From NCBI RefSeq assembly GCF_014635185.1, contig NZ_BMCM01000001.1:868001-932000 (forward strand): a DNA stretch of 64,000 nucleotides, in the 5' to 3' direction. The notes beneath the pieces are model-generated. The model had not been told where the DNA came from and made no database searches. It saw only the letters and a list, made by a program, of their open reading frames with translations. Position 1 is the stretch's first letter. Every line of letters begins with the position of its first letter. Positions 35,192-43,180 of this stretch are shown here, one piece after another. This stretch comes from Microbacterium murale. Lineage in GTDB: Bacteria; Actinomycetota; Actinomycetes; Actinomycetales; Microbacteriaceae. Made by a program: the position numbers and the translations under genes.

Positions 35192-36322
35192 ATGAGCCTG
35201 CCGCACGACGATATCGATCCCGATGGCCTCCTGGAGTACTCCGTCGTCTTCACCGACAGATCGCTGAATCACATGTCGGCGCGCTTCGTCTCGGTGCTGC
35301 AGCAGACCTTCGAGATCCTCGGTGCGGCGTACAACGCCCACACGACGGCCATCGTTCCCGGGGGCGGCACATACGCGATGGAGGCGGTTGCACGCCAGCT
35401 CGCGACCGGCCGTCGCACCCTCATCGTGCGCAACGGACTGTTCTCGTACCGGTGGTCGCAGATCCTCGAGACCGGCGGCATCAGCGACGACGTGACGGTG
35501 CTCGCCGCCCGGCCCGATTCCGACGACGTGCAGGCGACGTGGGCGCCGGCGCCCCTTGAGGAAGTGGTCGCGGCGATCCGCGCTCGCCGCCCAGAGGTGG
35601 TGTTCGCCCCGCATGTCGAGACGGCTGCCGGCATGATCCTTCCGGACGACTACGTCCGTGCACTGGCGGATGCCGTGCACGAGGTCGGCGGCCTGCTCGT
35701 GCTGGACTGCATCGCCTCCGGCGCAATGTGGGTAGACATGAAGGCCCTCGGCGTCGACGTGCTGATCAGCGCCCCGCAGAAGGGCTGGAGCGGATCGCCG
35801 TGCGCGGGCTTCGTCATGCTCAGCGAGGCGGGTGCGGATGCTGTGCGCTCACGAACCTCGACGAGCTTCGCCGCCGACCTCGGCAAGTGGCTGGCCATCG
35901 CCGACGAGTACCGCGCCGGCCGTGCGGCGTACCACGCGACCATGCCCACCGATCCGCTGACCCACAACCTCGCCGCGATGATCGAAACCCGCGACCGCGG
36001 CTTCGAGGCGCTGCGCGCCGCACAGATCGAACTCGGCACCCGGGTGCGTGAGCTCCTCGCAGAGCGCGGATTCCCGTCCGTCGCGGCCGCAGCGTATGCG
36101 GCACCCGGGGTCGTCGTCGTGCACACGGATGATCCGGCGCTGAAGTCCGGTGCGGCGTTCAAGGGGCAGGGGCTGCAGATCGCGGCCGGAGTGCCGCTGC
36201 ACTGCGATGAGCCGGACGGGTTCTCGACATTCCGGATCGGACTTTTCGGTCTCGACAAGCTCGCCGACGTCGACGGGACGGTGTCGCGGCTCGCCGCGGC
36301 GCTGGACTCGATCTCGCGCTGA
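35192..36322 (+). CDS. class V PLP-dependent aminotransferase
   Basis: About 376 residues. Fold-type I features include GGGTYAMEAVARQLATGRRTLIVRNG, the PLP Asp in LLVLDCIASGAMWVDMKALG, and the Schiff-base Lys in VLISAPQKGWSGSPCAGFV. It resembles alanine-glyoxylate or phosphonate-type aminotransferases; the substrate is not determinable. I chose the ATG at 35192; upstream in-frame sequence overlaps the divergent ectA promoter region. It is followed after 24 bp by an amidohydrolase. Confidence 0.85.
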   Translation: MSLPHDDIDPDGLLEYSVVFTDRSLNHMSARFVSVLQQTFEILGAAYNAHTTAIVPGGGTYAMEAVARQLATGRRTLIVRNGLFSYRWSQILETGGISDDVTVLAARPDSDDVQATWAPAPLEEVVAAIRARRPEVVFAPHVETAAGMILPDDYVRALADAVHEVGGLLVLDCIASGAMWVDMKALGVDVLISAPQKGWSGSPCAGFVMLSEAGADAVRSRTSTSFAADLGKWLAIADEYRAGRAAYHATMPTDPLTHNLAAMIETRDRGFEALRAAQIELGTRVRELLAERGFPSVAAAAYAAPGVVVVHTDDPALKSGAAFKGQGLQIAAGVPLHCDEPDGFSTFRIGLFGLDKLADVDGTVSRLAAALDSISR

Positions 36323-36334
36323 CACGTTCCCTGC

Positions 36335-36340
36335 CAGACT
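36335..36340 (+). promoter_or_regulatory. -10-like hexamer for the amidohydrolase gene
   Basis: CAGACT is six bases upstream of the ATG at 36347, in the 24-bp gap after the aminotransferase gene. It may be an internal leaderless promoter. Confidence 0.3.
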
Positions 36341-36346
36341 GACGCC

Positions 36347-37960
36347 ATGACGACAGTCTTCACCGGCCGCATCCGCCCGCTCGCCGGAGTCAACGAGCCA
36401 GACACCGAGGCCGATGTAGAAGTCGAGGCTATCGCCGTCGCGGATGGCCGCATCGTCGCACTCGGCACTGCCGCCGCACTGAAGGCGCAGCATCCGGATG
36501 CCGACACCGTGGCGCTGGACGGCTGGGTCATGCCCGGCCTCATCGAACCGCACGGGCACCCCGCGTACTCGTCGATCCTGCTGTCGAACCTCGTCGTCGA
36601 CATCCGGCCGGTCACGATCCCGGATGCCGCGGGCGTGCTCACCGCACTGAAGAAGGCCGTCGCGGACGCCGAAGGACAGGCCGTGTTCGCGAACGGCTGG
36701 GATGCGCTGCTGCAGCGCGGGCTTCCCGACCCCGACATGCGCTGGCTCGACGAGCTCGCAGGAGACGTTCCGCTCGTGGTCATTCACAACTCCGGGCACT
36801 CGGCGTACTTCAGCAGCGCGGCCGCTCGTGCGGCCGGCGTGAACCGGGACACGCCTGATCCCGCAGGTGCCCACTTCGCCCGGGATGCGAACGGCGAGCT
36901 CGCCGGCGTCGCCTTCGAGGAGGCAGCCGTCGAGCAGGTCGTCGCACCCATGCTCGCTCGTGCGCAGCAGCACCTGCCCGAGCTGCTCGTCGCACACCTG
37001 CGCGACCTGTCGCGCCGCGGCATCACGACGGTCTCCGATCTGTCGTGGAACCCCGACCTGAATCCGCTGATCCAGTCTCTGCACGCGCAGGGTCAGCTGC
37101 CGGTGCGCCTCCGCTGGTACGAGATGTCACGGCCCGGCGGCACGGCAGCACCGCGCGGCGATGACGATTCGATGTTCCGCCAGACCGGTGTGAAGACCTG
37201 GTCGGACGGCTCCCCCTGGATCGGCAACATCGCCACCTCGTTCCCGTATCTCGACACCCAGGCGACGCGTGATCTCGGCCTCGAACCGCACCACGTCGGC
37301 ACGGCGAACTACACCGCGGAGCAACTGTTCGAGATCGCCGAGCCCTACGCGGCGGGCGGGTGGCAGCTCGCCTGTCATGCGCACGGCGACCGGGCGATCG
37401 AATCGACGCTCGACGTGTACGAGCAGATCATCACCCGATACGCACTGACCGATCACCGCTTCCGTCTCGAGCACTGCGGCGCCATGACGGCCGCGCAGTT
37501 CACGCGCGCAGCATCCCTCGGGGTCACCGTCAGCTTGTTCGTCGACCACATCACCTACTGGGGCGAGGTGCTCGTCGACGACCTGTTCGGCGCCGAGCAC
37601 GGCGGTGCATGGGCGGATGCCGGCGCGGCGTTCGCGGCCGGTCATCGCGCCACGTTCCACAACGACGGCTGGGTCACGCCGAATGAACCGTTCCGCAACA
37701 TGGCCGTCGCCGAGACGCGCACGACGCGAAACGGATACCGGATGCCGGGCGGCACGCCCGTCACGCGCGCCCAAGCCCTCGCGGGTCAGACGACGAACGC
37801 CGCGTGGCAGCTGTTCAGCGAGCACGAGGTCGGATCCCTCGCACCCGGCCTGTTCGCGGACTTCATCGTGGTCGACCGCGATCCGGTGACCGTCGCGGCT
37901 GACGAGCTCGCCGAGACGGTGGTGCGGGCGACCTACCTCGCAGGCGCGAAGGTGATCTGA
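36347..37960 (+). CDS. YtcJ-like metal-dependent amidohydrolase
   Basis: The 537-residue protein has the amidohydrolase metal-site layout: EPHGHP (HxH) after the N-terminal beta domain, KTWSDGSPWIG, the His in ACHAHGDRAIES, the His in FRLEHCGAM, the Asp in TFHNDGWV, and the C-terminal SLAPGLFADFIVVDRDPV typical of the family. Such enzymes hydrolyse amides or esters in varied compounds. No signal peptide is seen. The neighbouring aminotransferase may act in the same catabolic route. Confidence 0.88.
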   Translation: MTTVFTGRIRPLAGVNEPDTEADVEVEAIAVADGRIVALGTAAALKAQHPDADTVALDGWVMPGLIEPHGHPAYSSILLSNLVVDIRPVTIPDAAGVLTALKKAVADAEGQAVFANGWDALLQRGLPDPDMRWLDELAGDVPLVVIHNSGHSAYFSSAAARAAGVNRDTPDPAGAHFARDANGELAGVAFEEAAVEQVVAPMLARAQQHLPELLVAHLRDLSRRGITTVSDLSWNPDLNPLIQSLHAQGQLPVRLRWYEMSRPGGTAAPRGDDDSMFRQTGVKTWSDGSPWIGNIATSFPYLDTQATRDLGLEPHHVGTANYTAEQLFEIAEPYAAGGWQLACHAHGDRAIESTLDVYEQIITRYALTDHRFRLEHCGAMTAAQFTRAASLGVTVSLFVDHITYWGEVLVDDLFGAEHGGAWADAGAAFAAGHRATFHNDGWVTPNEPFRNMAVAETRTTRNGYRMPGGTPVTRAQALAGQTTNAAWQLFSEHEVGSLAPGLFADFIVVDRDPVTVAADELAETVVRATYLAGAKVI

Positions 37961-37978
37961 CGACCGCGGCAGTCACAG

Positions 37979-37984
37979 TAGTGT
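37979..37984 (+). promoter_or_regulatory. -10-like hexamer for the NUDIX gene
   Basis: TAGTGT is seven bases upstream of the ATG at 37992. The overlapping GTG at 37983 would not be preceded by it, which favours the ATG. Confidence 0.4.
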
Positions 37985-37991
37985 GAGGCGC

Positions 37992-38414
37992 ATGGATCTG
38001 CGTGTCGCAGCATATGCGGTCGTCACCGATGACGACGACAGGGTACTGCTCGCGCGGTGGACCGAAGGTCGACGCAACGCATGGACGATGCCCGGCGGTG
38101 GGCTCGAAGCCGGGGAGGACCCGGAAGACGCCGTTCGCCGTGAAGTCCGCGAAGAGACCGGCTACACGGTGCACGTGCAGGAGCTTCTCGGCATCCATTC
38201 CCGGGTGATCCCCGCCGGCAGGCGGGTGAAGCGATCGGATGCCCCGCTGCACACTCTGCGGATCGTCTACCGCGCCAAGATCAGCGGCGGCAAGCTGCGC
38301 TTCGAGGAGAACGGCTCCACCGACATGGCGGGGTGGTTCACGCTGCCCGCGGTCGCGGAACTCCAGCGCGTCAAGCTCGTCGACATCGCGCTGCGGATGG
38401 CCGAGATCCTCTGA
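37992..38414 (+). CDS. NUDIX hydrolase
   Basis: About 140 residues. The Nudix box GGGLEAGEDPEDAVRREVRE ETGY matches GX5EX7REUXEEXGU, so it cleaves nucleoside diphosphate-linked substrates with Mg2+. The N-terminus MDLRVAAYAVVTDDDDRVLL forms the first strands. Its specificity is unknown; small actinobacterial members often act on oxidised or capped nucleotides. Start choice (37992 against GTG 37983) follows the upstream hexamer. Confidence 0.9.
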   Translation: MDLRVAAYAVVTDDDDRVLLARWTEGRRNAWTMPGGGLEAGEDPEDAVRREVREETGYTVHVQELLGIHSRVIPAGRRVKRSDAPLHTLRIVYRAKISGGKLRFEENGSTDMAGWFTLPAVAELQRVKLVDIALRMAEIL

Positions 38415-38415
38415 A

Positions 38416-38934
38416 TCAGTCGCGCGGCTCCTCAGGAACCGTGATGTCGGCGACCGTCGCGCCGTAGGCGGTGATCAGATCATCCGCGTCGACGAAGAGA
38501 CTGTATCCGTGCGCACCCGCACCCATCGCGACGCGCTGGCCGACGATCGATTCGTCGGCGTAGATCGGCCAGTCGGTGGTGCTGCCGATCGGGACGATGG
38601 TGCCGCGTTCGTATCCGGTCGCGGCCAGTGCGAGCTCGGCCTCTGGCAGGCGCAGCTTGTTCACGCCGACGACGGCGCGCAGCTTGGGCCACGAGATCGA
38701 TCGTCCGCCGGGGACGAGTGCGAACAGGTAGGTGTCGTCTGTGCGCTTGACGACGAGCGTCTTGACGATGCCGGACGGGTCGAGCCCGAGCAGTGCGGCG
38801 GCTTCATGCAGGCTGTTCGCCTGAGGCCGCTCGCGGATCTCGATGTCGAGACCACGCTCCGCCGCGGCATCCCGCACGCGCGAATGCGGATCAGCCCCGT
38901 CAGGGACTGATCCGCCGGAGCCGGCGTGGCTCAC
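38416..38934 (-). CDS. YbaK/EbsC-family aminoacyl-tRNA deacylase
   Basis: The 172-residue protein has the trans-editing fold: SLHEAAALLGLDPSGIVKTLVVKRTDDTYLFALVPGG with the conserved Lys, VNKLRLPEAELALAATGYERGTIVPIG, and the late GAGAHGYSLFVDADDL. Relatives hydrolyse mischarged Cys- or Ala-tRNAPro. It starts at GTG 38934, overlapping the upstream membrane protein gene by four bases. Confidence 0.88.
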   Translation of the reverse strand: MSHAGSGGSVPDGADPHSRVRDAAAERGLDIEIRERPQANSLHEAAALLGLDPSGIVKTLVVKRTDDTYLFALVPGGRSISWPKLRAVVGVNKLRLPEAELALAATGYERGTIVPIGSTTDWPIYADESIVGQRVAMGAGAHGYSLFVDADDLITAYGATVADITVPEEPRD

Positions 38935-39428
38935 GCGTCGGGGGCTGAGAGCGGGTCGTCAGCGACCCAGAGCTCGTCATCCGTGCGCAGTGCCTGCCAT
39001 GCGGCGTAGAGCACTCCGACAGCCGCAGCCGCGCCGAGGATGATCGCGATGACCGAACCGACGCCCGGGCCCTGCTTCTTCTTCACGATGCGTCCGCCCG
39101 TGAACTCGAGGCCCTGACGCTTGGCGTTCGCGACGTCCCACGCGGAGAGCGCGGAACCGACGACACCGCCGACGATCGGGACGACCTTGTCGTCCACGAC
39201 GTGGCGACCGAGCTTCACGCCGCGGTTCACGGTCGGGGCGACACGGCGGTTGTAGGCGTCCTGCACGACAGGAAGCACCTGCTCACGACCGACGTTGCCG
39301 AGCTGACGGCTGGCCTCGCGTGCGACCTCGGCCGCATGGCCGACGACCTCCTGCTGGGATTCCCACAGCTCGGTGGCGTTGTCGCGCAGACGGCGCAGTT
39401 CTTTCTTCCGCTTGCGGGTGAGGCTCAC
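38931..39428 (-). CDS. unknown protein with basic coiled N-terminus and one membrane helix
   Basis: About 165 residues; I do not recognise a family. A basic helical start (LTRKRKKELRRLRDNATEL) leads into a long amphipathic region, then VVPIVGGVVGSALSAWDV, and a C-terminal hydrophobic helix (VGSVIAIILGAAAAVGVLYA) with an acidic tail. I chose GTG at 39428 because AGGAGAA lies just upstream. It is divergent from the cyclophilin gene. Confidence 0.7.
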   Translation of the reverse strand: MSLTRKRKKELRRLRDNATELWESQQEVVGHAAEVAREASRQLGNVGREQVLPVVQDAYNRRVAPTVNRGVKLGRHVVDDKVVPIVGGVVGSALSAWDVANAKRQGLEFTGGRIVKKKQGPGVGSVIAIILGAAAAVGVLYAAWQALRTDDELWVADDPLSAPDA

Positions 39429-39572
39429 GATGTTCTCCTGTCGACTTGGAGTACGGGTTCCCCATCTTGCCAGACGAGACTGGATGCCGGCAGTGATTGT
39501 GCCGACCCTTGTCATCCGGAGCCGCACGCGCTAACGTCACCGCGCTTCCGGCCAGCACACTGCAAGCTCTGC

Positions 39573-39578
39573 GACAAT
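39573..39578 (+). promoter_or_regulatory. -10-like hexamer for cyclophilin gene
   Basis: GACAAT is six bases upstream of the ATG at 39585. No ribosome binding site is visible except a G-run adjacent to the start. Confidence 0.4.
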
Positions 39579-39584
39579 GGGGGC

Positions 39585-40142
39585 ATGGCTCAGCACTCTC
39601 ACGTCGCAACCCTGCACACCAACCACGGCGACATCGTCGTCAACCTCTTCGGCGACCACGCCCCGAAGACGGTCAAGAACTTCGTCGGCCTGTCCGACGG
39701 CACCCAGGAGTGGACCGACCCGGCGACCGGCAAGCCGGGCGAAGGCGCCCTGTACACGGACGTCATCTTCCACCGCATCATCCCGAACTTCATGATCCAG
39801 GGCGGCGACCCGCTCGGCAAGGGCGTCGGCGGCCCCGGCTACAACTTCGACGACGAGATCAACATGGAGCTCAACTTCAACGAGCCCTACATCCTCGCCA
39901 TGGCCAACGCAGGTCTGCGTCGCAACGCGATCACCGGTAAGGCCGAGGGCACCAACGGCTCGCAGTTCTTCATCACGACCGACCCGACGCCGTGGCTGCA
40001 GGGCAAGCACACGATCTTCGGTGAGGTGGCCGATGACGCCTCGAGGAAGGTCGTCGACGCCATCGCCGCCGTTCCCACCGCGGCCGGCGACAAGCCGCTT
40101 GCGGACGTCGTCCTCCAGTCGGTCGACATCGCCGCCGTCTGA
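39585..40142 (+). CDS. cyclophilin-type peptidyl-prolyl cis-trans isomerase
   Basis: The 185-residue cytoplasmic enzyme accelerates proline isomerisation in folding proteins. Catalytic and substrate-pocket motifs are VIFHRIIPNFMIQGGDPLGKG (Arg, Phe, Gln), ANAGLRRNA...GTNGSQFFITTDPTPWLQGKHTIFGEV. It is cytoplasmic, as no signal peptide precedes MAQHSHVATLHTNHGDIVV. This matches the actinobacterial PpiA near oriC. Confidence 0.95.
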   Translation: MAQHSHVATLHTNHGDIVVNLFGDHAPKTVKNFVGLSDGTQEWTDPATGKPGEGALYTDVIFHRIIPNFMIQGGDPLGKGVGGPGYNFDDEINMELNFNEPYILAMANAGLRRNAITGKAEGTNGSQFFITTDPTPWLQGKHTIFGEVADDASRKVVDAIAAVPTAAGDKPLADVVLQSVDIAAV

Positions 40143-40169
40143 GTTCAGACGTCTCTCAGGCCGATCCGG

Positions 40170-41066
40170 ATGACGACACCCGAGTTCGCGAGCAATCGTG
40201 ACAACTTCTGCTACCGCCATCCGGATCGGCAGAGCTTCGTACTCTGCCAACGGTGCATGCGCACCATCTGTCCCGAGTGCCAGACGCAGGCGGCCGTCGG
40301 CGTCATCTGCCCGGAGTGCATGAAGGCCGAGCGCGGCAGCCGCACTCCAGCGCAGAAGCGCGCTCAGCGGCAGTGGAGCGGACGGCCTCGTGCGCGTGGC
40401 TCGCTCACGGCCGTTCAGTCCGGTCGCCCGATGATGACCTACGGGATCATCGCGGTGACCGCTTTCGTCGGCCTGCTGCAGCTCATTCCGGGCCTCGACG
40501 TCACGGGTCTGCTGCTGTTCCACGTCGGCTATCTCTTCCCCGACCTGTCGGGATTGCCGTTCCAGCCGTGGCGTCTGATCACCGCGGTGCTGGTGCACAG
40601 CGGCATCTGGCACATCGGTCTGAACATGCTCGCGCTGTGGATGATCGGCCGGAGCCTCGAGCCGATGCTCGGACGCTGGCGCTTCCTCGCGCTCTACGTT
40701 CTCGGCGGGCTCGGCGGCTCGGTCGCAGTCGCGATCATCTCCCCCGGCAGCGCGACGATCGGCGCCTCAGGCGCGGTGTTCGCGCTGTTCGGAGCCCTGC
40801 TCGTGATCGGCCTGCACCTCGGCGCCAATATGACCGGTCTGTTCGTGCTGCTGGGCATCAACCTGGTGATCGGGTTCGTCCCCGGCTTCAACATCGCGTG
40901 GCAGGCCCACGTGGGCGGTGCGGCCGTCGGCGCTCTGGTCGGTCTGATCGTCCTGCGCACGCGCAAGCGCAGTCAGCGAACCTGGCAGATCCTCCTGCTG
41001 ATCGCCCTCGCCGCCCTTCTCCTCGCCGCGGTCTTCATCGTCCCGCCCCTCCTCCTCGGCGTCTGA
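40170..41066 (+). CDS. rhomboid-family intramembrane serine protease with N-terminal zinc-binding-like domain
   Basis: The 298-residue protein has an N-terminal Cys/His-rich module (CYRHPDRQSFVLCQRCMR, then CPECQ and CPECMK), resembling a B-box-type zinc finger, and a basic linker. The rhomboid core of six or seven helices follows: WHIGLNMLALWMIGRSLEP, the catalytic Ser in GASGAVFALFGA, and the catalytic His in QAHVGGAAVGALVGL. It would cleave transmembrane substrates within the membrane; none are known. Confidence 0.92.
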   Translation: MTTPEFASNRDNFCYRHPDRQSFVLCQRCMRTICPECQTQAAVGVICPECMKAERGSRTPAQKRAQRQWSGRPRARGSLTAVQSGRPMMTYGIIAVTAFVGLLQLIPGLDVTGLLLFHVGYLFPDLSGLPFQPWRLITAVLVHSGIWHIGLNMLALWMIGRSLEPMLGRWRFLALYVLGGLGGSVAVAIISPGSATIGASGAVFALFGALLVIGLHLGANMTGLFVLLGINLVIGFVPGFNIAWQAHVGGAAVGALVGLIVLRTRKRSQRTWQILLLIALAALLLAAVFIVPPLLLGV

Positions 41067-41128
41067 GGAGGCGCCTGGCCTGGCACCTTCACTCCCGGTC
41101 AGGAGTTGTTAACACCCTTGTCCCTCGT

Positions 41129-41170
41129 TGTGAATAACACCCGTGTAATTCATCCCCAGGCTGTGGATAA
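41129..41170. promoter_or_regulatory. pair of DnaA-box-like sequences between rhomboid and crgA genes
   Basis: TGTGGATAA at 41162-41170 is a perfect minus-orientation DnaA box, and TGTGAATAA at 41129-41137 differs by one base. A GTTAAC-containing stretch like that in oriC lies just before (41107-41112). The region is 24 kb from oriC and non-coding. Confidence 0.6.
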
Positions 41171-41210
41171 CTCTGTGTACAACTTCTCCCGGAGTCCGGG
41201 CCGCAAGCGA

Positions 41211-41238
41211 AAAGGCCCTCGCAGATGCGAGGGCCTTT
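41211..41238. terminator. terminator between rhomboid and crgA genes
   Basis: AAAGGCCCTCGCA and TGCGAGGGCCTTT form a 13-bp perfect stem with a two-base loop, flanked by A-rich and T-rich ends on both strands. It lies 22 bases after the crgA stop and 145 bases after the rhomboid stop. Confidence 0.9.
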
Positions 41239-41259
41239 CGAAGATCAATGGATGCCGAC

Positions 41260-41499
41260 TCAGCGCCACCGCGTCGTCATCAGGAATCCGATCAGCGCGA
41301 TGCCGAGGCCGATGGCGAGGTTCCACGAGCCGATGCCCGGAACCGGGAACTGCATGCCCGAGATGTAGAACACCAGGATCCACGCCAGGCCCAGCAGCAT
41401 GAAGCCGAGCATCACGGGCTTGAACCACACGGCGTTCGGTGCCGCCTCGCCTTCCGCGCGCTCGACAGCGGGTTCTTCGCTCTTACGGTCTCGTGCCAT
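41260..41499 (-). CDS. crgA: cell division protein CrgA
   Basis: The 79-residue protein has a charged cytoplasmic N-terminus and two membrane helices (about 28-48 and 56-74), with the motif WFKPVMLGFMLLGLAWILVFYISG and a C-terminus ending IGFLMTTRWR that match CrgA. In mycobacteria CrgA links FtsZ, FtsI and FtsQ at the septum. Its place close to oriC beside the pkn operon is conserved. Confidence 0.92.
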   Translation of the reverse strand: MARDRKSEEPAVERAEGEAAPNAVWFKPVMLGFMLLGLAWILVFYISGMQFPVPGIGSWNLAIGLGIALIGFLMTTRWR

Positions 41500-41505
41500 G
41501 GGGTC

Positions 41506-41511
41506 AGTCTA
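41506..41511 (-). promoter_or_regulatory. -10-like hexamer for crgA
   Basis: TAGACT on the minus strand is six bases upstream of the crgA ATG at 41499, with no ribosome binding site. Confidence 0.5.
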
Positions 41512-41564
41512 CCCAAGACGGCGATGACTGCCTGCTTCGAGGGCAGGTGTCCACCCTGGCGGGA

Positions 41565-41570
41565 TAAGAT
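41565..41570 (+). promoter_or_regulatory. -10-like hexamer for sortase gene
   Basis: TAAGAT is seven bases upstream of the ATG at 41578, again a leaderless arrangement. Confidence 0.5.
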
Positions 41571-41577
41571 CTCGCCT

Positions 41578-42369
41578 ATGAGTGCAGCCGGGCCGTCGAC
41601 GAGCGCGCGCACCCGGCATTCTCGGCGGCGCTCACGGGCCACGTTCACGAGCGTTCTGGGCGAGCTGCTGCTCACCGCCGGCGTGCTCGTTCTGCTCTTC
41701 GTCGCCTGGCAGATGTGGATCGGCGACATCATCATCGGCGCCCAGAGCAACAACGCCGGCAACGCGGTCTCGCAGAGCTGGGAGCAGCAGCCTGCCCCCG
41801 AGCCTCCGCCGGTCGTCGAGAACGATGACGGTGCGACCTGGTTCGAGCCTCCGGTGCTGCCGCATCCGGCACCTGGTGAGACGTTCGCCCAGTTGCGGAT
41901 CCCCCGGTTCGGCGACGACTACAACGTGGCGATCGCGGGCGGAACGACGCGTCCGATCACCCTCGACAACGGCTGGATCGGCGTGTACGACCAGTCGGTG
42001 ATGCCGGGGGAGGTCGGCAACTTCTCCGTCGCCGGCCACCGCACAACGTGGGGCGCTCCGTTGAACCGGATGGACAAGCTCCATGTCGATGATGCGATCG
42101 TCGTGGAGACGCAGGAGGGCTGGTACACGTACCGCTTCCGCACGCTCGAGTACGTGCAGCCGAACGAGGTGGACGTGCTCCTCGATGTGCCCCAGGTGCC
42201 CGGAGCCGCCACGGGAGAGCGGTATCTCACCCTGACCGCATGCTCGCCGCTGTACTCGCTCGCGGAGCGCATCGTCGGATACGCCGTGTTCGAGGGGTTC
42301 CAGCCTCGCGCCGAGGGCGCTCCGGATTCGATGGCTTCCGTCGATCAGGTCGCATCCCCGTCCCTGTAA
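41578..42369 (+). CDS. class E sortase
   Basis: About 263 residues. An Arg-rich N-terminus and membrane helix (about residues 26-48) anchor it, followed by a Pro-rich stalk. The sortase barrel carries the catalytic triad His154 (VAGHRTTWG), Cys222 (LTACSPLYS) and Arg231 (AERIVGY). Class E sortases of high-GC actinobacteria attach proteins with LAXTG motifs to peptidoglycan. No substrate is encoded next to it. It heads a run with the small membrane protein and pabA genes. Confidence 0.92.
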   Translation: MSAAGPSTSARTRHSRRRSRATFTSVLGELLLTAGVLVLLFVAWQMWIGDIIIGAQSNNAGNAVSQSWEQQPAPEPPPVVENDDGATWFEPPVLPHPAPGETFAQLRIPRFGDDYNVAIAGGTTRPITLDNGWIGVYDQSVMPGEVGNFSVAGHRTTWGAPLNRMDKLHVDDAIVVETQEGWYTYRFRTLEYVQPNEVDVLLDVPQVPGAATGERYLTLTACSPLYSLAERIVGYAVFEGFQPRAEGAPDSMASVDQVASPSL

Positions 42370-42379
42370 GGAGGATCAG

Positions 42380-42535
42380 ATGTATGCAGCGCTCTGGCGC
42401 ATCCTGCCCGGCCCCTGGTGGCTGCGGCTGTTCATCCTGGTGGTCGCGGTCGCCGCGATCGTCTACGGCCTGTTCTTCTACGTCTTCCCCTGGGTGAGTC
42501 CGCTCATCACGCCCGGCGAGGTCGACCTGGAGTGA
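42380..42535 (+). CDS. small membrane protein, 51 residues
   Basis: The frame MYAALWRILPGPWWLRLF... has one hydrophobic helix of about 25 residues (LRLFILVVAVAAIVYGLFFY) and a short acidic end (PGEVDLE). AAGGAGG precedes the ATG by seven bases, a strong ribosome site. It lies ten bases after the sortase stop and its stop overlaps the GTG of pabA. The family is unknown; position suggests cotranscription with the sortase. Confidence 0.8.
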   Translation: MYAALWRILPGPWWLRLFILVVAVAAIVYGLFFYVFPWVSPLITPGEVDLE

Positions 42536-43167
42536 GCGTGCGGGTGCTGGTCGTCGACAATCACGACAGCTTCGTGCACACGCTCGTCGGCTATCTGCGA
42601 GAGCTCGGTGCGGTCGTCGAACTGATCGAGGCGGATGCCGCGGATGCGGCGGGCTTCGCGCGTCTCCTGCCCGACTTCGATGCCGTGCTGATCTCGCCAG
42701 GGCCCGGTAGACCCGAGGATGCCGGGGCGTCGGTAGAGATCGTCGCACTCGCCGCCGTGCGAAGGATGCCGCTGCTCGGCGTGTGCCTCGGGCATCAGGC
42801 GATCGGCGCGGCGTTCGCCACCGCGGTCACCGAGGCACCGGAGCTCATGCACGGCATGGTGTCCGCGGTTGTGCATGACGGCTCGGCCCTGTTCGACGGC
42901 ATCCCCTCGCCCTTCGATGCCGGGCGCTACCACTCGCTCGCACTCGCCGAAGCCGAGCTGCCGTCAGCTCTCCACGTGACCGCGCGCACGGCATCCGGCA
43001 CCGTGATGGCGATCACGCATGGCGAACTGCCGATCCAGGGAGTGCAGTTCCACCCCGAGAGCGTGCTCACCCCGCACGGCTATCGCCTGCTGGCGAACTG
43101 GCTCGCGCAGGGCGGATCCCCGGATGCCGTCGAGCTGTCGGCCCGTCTGCATCCACTCGCCGGCTAG
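42532..43167 (+). CDS. pabA: aminodeoxychorismate/anthranilate synthase glutamine amidotransferase subunit
   Basis: About 211 residues, a class I glutamine amidotransferase that supplies ammonia for anthranilate or 4-amino-4-deoxychorismate synthesis. It has VLVVDNHDSFVHTLVGYL, the PGPGRPEDAG loop, the catalytic Cys in GVCLGHQAIG, and the His-Glu pair in QFHPESVLTPHG. The synthase partner is not in the window. I use GTG at 42532, where homology begins and which overlaps the previous stop. M. tuberculosis has its trpG homologue at the same place. Confidence 0.9.
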   Translation: MSVRVLVVDNHDSFVHTLVGYLRELGAVVELIEADAADAAGFARLLPDFDAVLISPGPGRPEDAGASVEIVALAAVRRMPLLGVCLGHQAIGAAFATAVTEAPELMHGMVSAVVHDGSALFDGIPSPFDAGRYHSLALAEAELPSALHVTARTASGTVMAITHGELPIQGVQFHPESVLTPHGYRLLANWLAQGGSPDAVELSARLHPLAG

Positions 43168-43180
43168 CGGCAGCGCGTCA

